NCBI GenBank assembly: GCA_005239945.1
Contig: SBAY01000316.1
Span: forward strand, 1 to 11,443
Length of the DNA stretch: 11,443 nt
Direction: 5' to 3'
Source of the DNA: Nitrospira sp.
Lineage (GTDB): Bacteria > UBA9089 > CG2-30-40-21 > SBAY01
Positions 7,448 through 11,443 of this stretch are shown one piece after another. The notes below the pieces were generated by a model. It ran no database searches. It worked only from the letters and a program-made list of their open reading frames with translations, and was not told the origin of the DNA. The translations under genes were made by a program, and so were the position numbers. Each line of letters opens with the position of its first letter. Position 1 is the first letter of the stretch.

Positions 7448-8110
7448 TCAGAGTCGGCTTATTATAAAGCTCGATGGATTTGCTCTTATGAGATATATTC
7501 TTTCTGTATCCTGGTAGTTATCAAGGTAGTCGTAAGTTAAAGGATGTTCTATGGTTGTATTAGAGCAAATATGGATAATGCTATTTCCTAATGCCTTTCT
7601 GGCTAAATGTGATACAATGGCACTATCCTTACCACCGCTAAAGGAAATCGCAATCCAGACAATTTTATCCTTCAGGCTTTCCTTAGTTTCCCTAATAAAC
7701 CGTATTGCCTTCTCCTCCAATGTCCCCAGTGCAAATCTATTAGCCTCTCTTATGGTGCTTTTAATCTCATCCTCTGTTTTTAATTCAGTATTTTTAATTT
7801 CTTTAAATATCCGCTTTTCATCTTTTAACCATTCAATCCGCGGTGGGCTAAACATATTTCCACCAATCAGTTTAAATATCTTTTGCCCCTTAAAGTAATA
7901 ATACCTATTAGCAGTCCATAGATTTAATGAGCCAAACATACTCAATGGATAACCTGTAACATCAGAAAGCATATCAAGCTCTTCTTGAAAGACAGGGGAA
8001 GATTTCAAGGGAAGTTTTGTGGTAGAAATATGATGACACCTTTCGCAACTATTATTTATTAATGGAACATTACATTGGTGACAGAAGAAGGCATTATTTT
8101 TAAATACCAT
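7448..8110 (-). pseudogene. Zinc-ribbon PAPS-reductase-family protein, C-terminally truncated
   Basis: 220 residues from ATG 8110 with GGGAG at 8116-8120. An N-terminal zinc ribbon (C10, C13, C22, C25) is followed by a linker domain, then the PP-loop of the PAPS reductase/N-type ATP pyrophosphatase fold, SFSGGKDS (156-163), and SNTTIEHPLTYDYLDNY. The frame stops at about residue 220 in NPSSFIISRL. The family normally continues well past this point with the rest of the adenylation domain, including a C-terminal conserved region, so the protein is short by a large part. Family members are often uncharacterised sulfur or nucleotide-activating enzymes; the substrate is unknown. The first bases after the stop lead into the SD of the winged-helix fragment, indicating a deletion junction. 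It could still be expressed but is unlikely to be active. Confidence 0.7.
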
Positions 8111-8367
8111 TTAAACTCCCTCTATATTTTTATAGTCCGTTCCTTATCGTCCCATTTTAGCCTTTCAGAAGTTCTTTAGCCTTTTTACTACTTAATTGCT
8201 GTTGTTGAAGAGTAGCGCCTGTTTTAATTCCCTTCTTTTGTGCTAATCGAATCACCTCGTATACACTTTTATTAATCAATTGAGCTGTTTTACTAAGAGA
8301 TAATTCCCCATTCCCATATAGTTCTAAACAATAATTCTCTGCACCTAAATAAAGCAATTCTCTTAAA

Positions 8368-8395
8368 TTAGAACCACAGGAAAGTAAAGGGGTTA
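8368..8395 (-). repeat. 28-bp sequence shared with the radical-SAM gene (copy 2)
   Basis: Exact match to 2713-2740, encoding TPLLSCGS in the same frame near the N terminus of the UPF0175 protein. The MITE target site (8391-8399) overlaps the edge of this repeat. Confidence 0.9.
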
Positions 8396-8399
8396 TATC

Positions 8400-8614
8400 C
8401 AGCAATTCTCATTTTGGATTTTTTGCCCGATTTAACTTATAAAAATTATTAACTCCGCTCTTTAGAGCGGAGGAGGAAGAACTACCTTCAATCTGGGCTT
8501 TAGCCCTGAAGAATCAATATTCGGCAGAAAGAAAAATCATGGCTAAAGCCGGATTAGTTGTCTGCCTGCAACTCCGCCATAAATGGCGGAGTTATTTCAA
8601 AATGAGAATTGCTG
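8400..8614. mobile_element. 215-bp MITE inserted in the UPF0175 gene, 9-bp target duplication
   Basis: Perfect 16-bp terminal inverted repeats, CAGCAATTCTCATTTT (8400-8415) and its complement (8599-8614), are flanked by the direct repeat GGTTATATC (8391-8399 and 8615-8623). A 7-bp duplication with 17-bp ends is an equally valid reading. Excising the element and one copy restores a continuous UPF0175 frame from an ATGA-coupled start, which strongly supports insertion. No ORF or transposase is inside, so it would need a helper in trans. Internal structure: hairpins CTCCGCTC/GAGCGGAG (8453-8472) and AACTCCGCCA/TGGCGGAGTT (8570-8593), and inverted GGCTTTAGCC/GGCTAAAGCC motifs. I do not recognise the transposase family. 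Confidence 0.88.
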
Positions 8615-8634
8615 GGTTATATCAACTTTATTTG

Positions 8635-8946
8635 TCATAATGTAATCAATATATGTCTATTATCAGTTACTACTGTTTCAACCTTCTGTCCTGGTTTTAA
8701 ACTAAGTAGGCGAGCCATATTCTGGGCAAGAGGAAGTGAAAGTATTCCATCAGGTGTGCCTATGATTTTTTCTGTTACTCGTAATATTGGTCTACCTTCT
8801 TTTTCAAATTCAAATGTATCTTGAGTGGATAAGTTTTTTATTGTTTGACACTCGCTACATTCATATGCTGTCAGAATCTTCCCATCCTCCTCAAAATCAA
8901 CTATGATTTTTTGCATATCTTTTCCACATTCATCACAAATAGGCAT
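8635..8946 (-). CDS. Zinc-ribbon + AbrB-like small protein (putative antitoxin)
   Basis: 103 residues. The N-terminal half is a zinc ribbon: C4 and C7 (CDEC) with C30 and C33 (CSEC). The C-terminal half (GTPDGILSLPLAQNMARLLSL then KPGQKVETVV) resembles an AbrB/SpoVT-type swapped-hairpin DNA-binding fold. A zinc ribbon joined to a DNA-binding domain immediately after a small basic toxin-like ORF is the layout of MqsA/YgiT-type antitoxins, so an autoregulating antitoxin role is a reasonable inference. ATG at 8946 follows AGGAGGTG (8958-8965), which itself contains the stop of the restored upstream toxin-like frame. Its own stop overlaps the original UPF0175 start as ATGA. It is the only intact member of this three-gene cluster. 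Confidence 0.75.
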   Translation of the reverse strand: MPICDECGKDMQKIIVDFEEDGKILTAYECSECQTIKNLSTQDTFEFEKEGRPILRVTEKIIGTPDGILSLPLAQNMARLLSLKPGQKVETVVTDNRHILITL

Positions 8947-8956
8947 ACTTTTCTTT

Positions 8957-9176
8957 TCACCTCCTGCTTATTTTTGCATTGATTACCTTTAAATTTCCAT
9001 TCCTAATCTTTACTACACAAAATATAAATCTCTCTTTTCTTCGATTTCCGAATGAACTTAATCATATTAGGTTCAACTGTAATTCCCTTTGTTGTGCGTA
9101 TTACTTCTACGACTATATCCCAGGGAACTTCATATTCATGTTCAACAATATAATGGTAAGTCTTTTTTATGGTCAA
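8957..9176 (-). pseudogene. Small toxin-like protein with a +1 frameshift
   Basis: From TTG 9174-9176 (AAGGGG at 9184-9189, 7-nt spacing, 17 bp after the zf-TFIIB gene) the strand reads MTIKKTYHYIVEHEYEVPWD then IVVEVIRTTKGITVEPNM then IKFIRKSKKREIYILCSKD and stops at TAG 9003-9005. In the +1 frame, starting at about codon 53, the reading continues VVKIRNGNLKVINAKISRR and ends at TGA 8957-8959, inside the Shine-Dalgarno of the next gene. A basic protein ending in 'GNLKVINAK' after a 'KREIYIL' strand is typical for small single-domain toxins of the DUF4258/RelE-like size class; the exact family is uncertain. Restored length is about 75 residues. As it stands the last strand is lost, probably inactivating it. 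The one-base shift lies near a T4 run. Confidence 0.6.
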
Positions 9177-9193
9177 AATTCTACCCCTTGTAA

Positions 9194-9502
9194 TTATCTG
9201 AACATTTCCATAAATTTTCCAAAGAACTTGTGTTTATGTTCCTCTTCGCGTCTCTGTAACTCTTCTAATTCTCCTTTATCAAACCATAGGCCCTCGCATT
9301 TAACACATTTATCCAGGGTAATCCCTTCAATCTCAATTTGATGCAGGGTTTGACCACATTTAGGGCAGTGCATAAAATGTAGCTTTTTCAGTCTTTCTTC
9401 TTCCTCGATTCGTTTTTTTTCTTTTGCCGCCTCAATCAAGTCTTCTTCATGTTTCTTGAACCATCTATCCTCTTCTTCCCGTTTTTCAATCTCTGTTGGC
9501 AT
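9194..9502 (-). CDS. zf-TFIIB domain protein with charged helical N terminus
   Basis: 102 residues. The first 40 are highly charged (rich in E and K) and predicted helical. The C-terminal half is a classic zf-TFIIB (PF13453) zinc ribbon: C46 and C49 (HCPKCG), C66 and C69 (DKCVKCEGLWFDKGELEEL). The family is small, cytosolic and of unknown function, possibly nucleic-acid or protein binding. The ATG at 9502 has GAGGAGGTG at 9511-9519 with 8-nt spacing, a strong site. It is first in a likely cotranscribed group with the toxin-like ORF 17 bp downstream and the zinc-ribbon/AbrB gene. A repeat-rich gap (9503-9609) separates it from the nucleotidyltransferase gene. Confidence 0.88.
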   Translation of the reverse strand: MPTEIEKREEEDRWFKKHEEDLIEAAKEKKRIEEEERLKKLHFMHCPKCGQTLHQIEIEGITLDKCVKCEGLWFDKGELEELQRREEEHKHKFFGKFMEMFR

Positions 9503-9523
9503 GATTTTTACACCTCCTCGTAT

Positions 9524-9581
9524 AATTAAAAATTAAAAATCATAAATTCTTTTCTCTTTCCTCAATTTTTAATTTTTAATT
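9524..9581. repeat. AT-only inverted repeat
   Basis: Arms 9524-9540 and 9565-9581 are perfect 17-bp complements (AATTAAAAAT type) with a 24-nt loop; a further ATTAAAAATT copy follows at about 9585-9595. It lies in the gap between the nucleotidyltransferase stop and the zf-TFIIB start. There is no GC stem, so termination is unlikely. Its AT content would make it a plausible UP-element-like or recombination-prone stretch, which is inference. Confidence 0.75.
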
Positions 9582-9609
9582 CATAATTTTTAATTACTCA
9601 TCCTCCTTT

Positions 9610-10098
9610 CTATTTTCCTTGCTGTTGCCGAATTTCCAGAATGGCTTCCATTTCTTTTATTACTACTTCATCCTTTGGTCGACCAACAGATTTTTTGGAC
9701 TTAATCAATCCTTCTATTGTTAGAACATTACAGGGTATATCGTATATTTGCATTACCTCTGAATGTTTTATTACCTCCTCGTATATTCCAATTCCCTCTA
9801 TTTCCCCAAGTATATCAATATCTCCAATATCTGTTGTAAATGTAAAATTCAATCCTATCTCTAAAGTTTTGGCATCAAAAATAAAAGGTAACCCTTTTTC
9901 TACCCCCCTGAGGTAAGGATGGAAAGGAGCAAGTGCCCTTACAATATTTTCTAAATTCTCTTTATCCCGAGCATAACAGATATCAACATCATAAGTTAGG
10001 TATGCTGATCCCTGAACAACTGCTGCTTGACCACCTATAAGAATAAAGTGAACATTATAGTTTTGTAACGCAGTCAATATTTTATTAAGATTTAGCAT
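9610..10098 (-). CDS. Minimal nucleotidyltransferase-fold protein
   Basis: 162 residues from ATG 10096-10098. The nucleotidyltransferase signature is visible: ILIGGQAAVVQG (G22-G23), then the acidic pair D37 and D39 (YDVDI), and a third acidic site D93/D95 (DIGDIDILGE). The C-terminal LIKSKKSVGRPKDEVVIKEM matches the helix found in this small NTase group, related to AbiEii/MNT-like enzymes. A GTG 12 bp upstream (10108-10110) would add four residues, but AGGTG (10108-10112) is better placed as the Shine-Dalgarno of the ATG, 9 nt away. It overlaps the 3' end of the 66-residue gene by 14 bp. Substrate is unknown: related proteins modify tRNA or proteins as toxins in some systems, but the role of this one is inference. 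Confidence 0.82.
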   Translation of the reverse strand: MLNLNKILTALQNYNVHFILIGGQAAVVQGSAYLTYDVDICYARDKENLENIVRALAPFHPYLRGVEKGLPFIFDAKTLEIGLNFTFTTDIGDIDILGEIEGIGIYEEVIKHSEVMQIYDIPCNVLTIEGLIKSKKSVGRPKDEVVIKEMEAILEIRQQQGK

Positions 10099-10285
10099 GT
10101 TTTCTTTCACCTGCTTTTCTTAATTCTTCTATTACTTCGAGCATTTGTAGATTTCTTTCCAGCCGTATCGTAGGAGTCAATGAAAGCGATTCATATAACA
10201 GAGTAACATCAAGCCCATAATCTATTGCTTCCTGAATTGCGTTTTTAGTTTTATATTCATAAATTGTTTCTTTTTCCTTATTCAT
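10085..10285 (-). CDS. Small helical partner of the nucleotidyltransferase
   Basis: 66 residues, all-helical in appearance: IQEAIDYGLDVTLLYESL then LTPTIRLERNLQMLEVIEEL then RKAGERKHAKS. The block 'L-xTPTxRLExxLQxLExxEELRKAG' is common to small proteins encoded directly upstream of minimal nucleotidyltransferases. ATG at 10285 overlaps the membrane-protein stop as ATGA; GGAAG at about 10293-10297 could serve as a weak Shine-Dalgarno. The stop falls inside the nucleotidyltransferase gene, so the two are translationally coupled. An antitoxin or regulatory subunit role is possible but not shown by sequence. Confidence 0.75.
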   Translation of the reverse strand: MNKEKETIYEYKTKNAIQEAIDYGLDVTLLYESLSLTPTIRLERNLQMLEVIEELRKAGERKHAKS

Positions 10286-10767
10286 TGTTTTTCTTCCTTC
10301 TTTCTTTCATTATCTATTTTAAAAAGCACATAGCCTGTAATTATTAATATCAATCCAGATATTGCCACAGGTAAAATTACCGGGCCAATCCAGGGACAGG
10401 GAATAAGAAAATAACAATCTTGAGTAAATAACGATTCTGGCCAGCCAAGAAAAATATATAAAGAAATATAATAAACTATATCCCAGACGGCAAAAGTCCA
10501 TAGAAATATACAGAATTTTTCCAATGGCCTTTTACCAACTAATATAGCTAATGATAAAAGCATGATAATAGTAGCTACCTCTCGTGTCTGCTCAATGAAT
10601 AACAGGTTATACTCCCGCATTACTCCTGTTATAGTAACATCTGCCCATTTTTCTGCCTGGATAGGTTTTAATATATTCCTGATATAAACTACCACTACCC
10701 CTTCAAGATGTCCAAAGGCAATGCCAAATAAGGTTAATAAACCCATTTTCCGAACAAATCTTTTCAT
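10282..10767 (-). CDS. Four-TM membrane protein of unknown function
   Basis: 161 residues with four predicted membrane segments: about 9-30 (GLLTLFGIAFGHLEGVVVVY), 63-78, 84-107 (WTFAVWDIVYYISLYIFLGW) and 127-151. Striking conserved-looking motifs are HLEG in TM1, E59/R62/E63 before TM2, WDIVYY in TM3, and a loop GWPESLFTQDCYFLIP then PCPWIGPV. I recall similar proteins of unknown function in several phyla; I cannot give a role. The C terminus is basic and likely cytoplasmic. The stop TGA overlaps the ATG of the following small gene (ATGA), tying it to the nucleotidyltransferase pair. It begins 24 bp after the heptamer hairpin that separates it from yajC. Confidence 0.8.
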   Translation of the reverse strand: MKRFVRKMGLLTLFGIAFGHLEGVVVVYIRNILKPIQAEKWADVTITGVMREYNLLFIEQTREVATIIMLLSLAILVGKRPLEKFCIFLWTFAVWDIVYYISLYIFLGWPESLFTQDCYFLIPCPWIGPVILPVAISGLILIITGYVLFKIDNERKKEEKQ

Positions 10768-10790
10768 AAAGAATAACTACCTTTGGTCAA

Positions 10791-10881
10791 GTATCAGGTA
10801 TCAGGTGTCAGGTAAGAAAAGTTCTTCTCCTATCTTTTTACCTGATACCTGATACCTGACACCTGCTACCTGATACCTGAA
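10791..10881. repeat. Heptamer tandem repeats in inverted arrangement (hairpin)
   Basis: Left block: three GTATCAG-type heptamers (10791-10811). Right block: six ACCTGAT-type heptamers (10840-10881), which are the complement of the left units. The blocks pair into a stem of about 20 bp around a loop of about 28 nt, lying between yajC and the membrane protein. It may terminate or attenuate the yajC transcript, though there is no U-tract. The unit length matches the two 7-bp arrays inside the radical-SAM gene. Confidence 0.88.
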
Positions 10882-10889
10882 CGCCTTTG

Positions 10890-11258
10890 TTACGATTTTT
10901 TCTGTTGAAGTTTTCCTTCATCTATCCTTGAGGCAATAGCCGATTTTAACATCTCTACCTTCATATCTTTATCCCCTATCCGCACGATAACGGTCTGGTC
11001 CTTTACCTCAAATATTACCCCATAAATCCCGCTTGATGTAATTACCTTATCCCCTTTTTTAAGGTTAGCTAACATTTGTTGATGAGCCTTTTTTTCCTTT
11101 TGCTGGGGCCGAATAAGTAGAAACCAGAATATACCAAAAATTATAATAAGGGGAAGGAAGGAAGATAAAATACTACCACCACCTGGGGGTGTAGGTGAAG
11201 TAGTTTGTGGGGTTTGAGCCTGCGCAGTTGATAAATAAAGATTTGACAATCCAATCAT
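10890..11258 (-). CDS. yajC: Preprotein translocase subunit YajC
   Basis: 122 residues, a normal size for YajC, the small accessory subunit of the SecDF-YajC complex in the inner membrane. A short hydrophilic N terminus rich in Q, T and P is followed by one membrane segment (30-49, LPLIIIFGIFWFLLI), the family signature RPQQKEKKAHQQML (50-63), and the soluble domain with LKKGDKVITSSGIYGVI and KVEMLKSAIASR. ATG at 11256-11258; the best Shine-Dalgarno (AAGGAG, 11271-11276) is about 12 nt away, a long spacing. No secD/secF or tgt is in view; downstream is the heptamer hairpin and an unrelated membrane protein. Strong promoter upstream. Confidence 0.95.
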   Translation of the reverse strand: MIGLSNLYLSTAQAQTPQTTSPTPPGGGSILSSFLPLIIIFGIFWFLLIRPQQKEKKAHQQMLANLKKGDKVITSSGIYGVIFEVKDQTVIVRIGDKDMKVEMLKSAIASRIDEGKLQQKKS

Positions 11259-11294
11259 TTTATATTTTGTCTCCTTTTTTTAATCTTAGACTAA

Positions 11295-11323
11295 ATGATA
11301 CACTAATTTTCCGATATTGTCAA
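11295..11323 (-). promoter_or_regulatory. Sigma70-type promoter of yajC
   Basis: On the minus strand: -35 TTGACA (11318-11323, exact consensus), 17-bp spacer, -10 TATCAT (11295-11300). It is about 37 bp upstream of the yajC start codon and is the best promoter in the window, implying yajC has its own transcript. Confidence 0.85.
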
Positions 11324-11373
11324 GAAAAAAGAAACTACGACAGAAATTCCCCAACTTTTAGTAGTGGTTTAAA

Positions 11374-11443
11374 GAGAGGTGTTTTTTTAAGGGGAGAGAA
11401 ACCCTTTTTGAAAAAAGGGTTTCTCTCCCCTTAAACCCCTCTC
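11374..11443. repeat. Long palindrome at the window end
   Basis: Inner arms 11387-11409 and 11412-11434 are perfect 23-bp complements around a 2-nt loop. Outer arms 11374-11384 and 11433-11443 pair at 10 of 11 positions. The window ends exactly at the last paired base. The stem core (GGGGAGAGAAACCC-TTTT) resembles the palindrome at 113-148. It lies upstream of the yajC promoter and could be the terminator of an unseen gene to the right, or a dispersed repeat at which assembly stopped. Confidence 0.85.

Larger units (their letters stand above)
8157..8638 (-). pseudogene. UPF0175 family small protein, 5' end split by a MITE
   Basis: Original gene: ATG at 8636-8638 (MTNKV), then interruption by the 215-bp element, then the rest 8399-8157. 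Removing the element and one target copy gives an 85-residue protein. Residues about 25-80 match UPF0175, with LELYGNGELSLSKTAQLINK and VYEVIRLAQKKGI, a ribbon/helix-type antitoxin-like family often paired with PIN toxins. The native ATG overlaps the stop of the upstream zinc-ribbon/AbrB gene as ATGA, so it was translationally coupled. From that ATG the frame now ends after 13 codons inside the element. The downstream part can only start at a TTG (8403-8405) in the inverted repeat, with an in-frame stop directly upstream and no Shine-Dalgarno, so translation is doubtful. Its N-terminal segment is the 28-bp shared repeat. Confidence 0.8.

Noticed and set aside
8979..9341. 120-codon plus-strand reading frame
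   Set aside because: It is antisense to the zf-TFIIB gene and the toxin-like ORF, has no ribosome-binding site and resembles no family.
9524..9581. Intrinsic terminator between the zf-TFIIB and nucleotidyltransferase genes
   Set aside because: The stem contains only A and T, so it would be weak as a terminator; kept as an inverted repeat only.

Overview
The window is AT-rich bacterial DNA with every recognisable gene on the minus strand, so gene order runs from the right end to the left. YajC, a fused radical-SAM/DUF2344 protein, sigma70-type promoters and Shine-Dalgarno sites mark it as bacterial. The many short palindromes, heptamer repeats and MITE-like insertions, plus palindromes at both ends, look like a contig from a repeat-rich uncultured lineage. 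I cannot name the phylum from sequence alone. UGA is used as a normal stop at several genes.

Layout from right to left. (1) 10.28-11.44 kb: a terminal palindrome, a clear promoter, yajC, an inverted heptamer-repeat hairpin, and a four-TM membrane protein of unknown function. (2) 9.6-10.29 kb: a small helical protein overlapping a minimal nucleotidyltransferase, a two-gene cassette translationally coupled to the membrane protein by an ATGA overlap. (3) 8.15-9.5 kb: a zf-TFIIB protein, a small toxin-like ORF broken by a frameshift, a zinc-ribbon/AbrB-like protein, and a UPF0175 gene split by a 215-bp MITE with a clear target duplication. (4) 6.7-8.11 kb: a C-terminally truncated zinc-ribbon PAPS-reductase-family gene, a winged-helix fragment, a second candidate MITE and a 170-bp palindromic repeat cluster. 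(5) 3.2-6.7 kb: one large AAA/STAND-like ATPase with TPR repeats, broken by one in-frame UGA and one frameshift near the C terminus; restored it would be about 1,163 residues. (6) 2.88-3.17 kb: remnants of a radical-SAM protein and possibly a PIN domain. (7) 0.15-2.76 kb: an intact fused radical-SAM/DUF2344 gene whose inter-domain linker is made of 7-bp tandem repeats, followed by two strong hairpins.

The two flanks (yajC; radical SAM fusion) are housekeeping-like and intact. The middle 7 kb resembles a decaying accessory island of toxin-antitoxin and defence-type genes: almost each accessory gene carries a single identifiable lesion (nonsense, frameshift, MITE insertion or truncation). The most notable observations are the MITE with its target duplication, the lightly broken ATPase-TPR protein, the frameshifted toxin-like gene overlapping the ribosome-binding site of its putative antitoxin, and a 28-bp sequence shared by the 5' ends of two unrelated genes.
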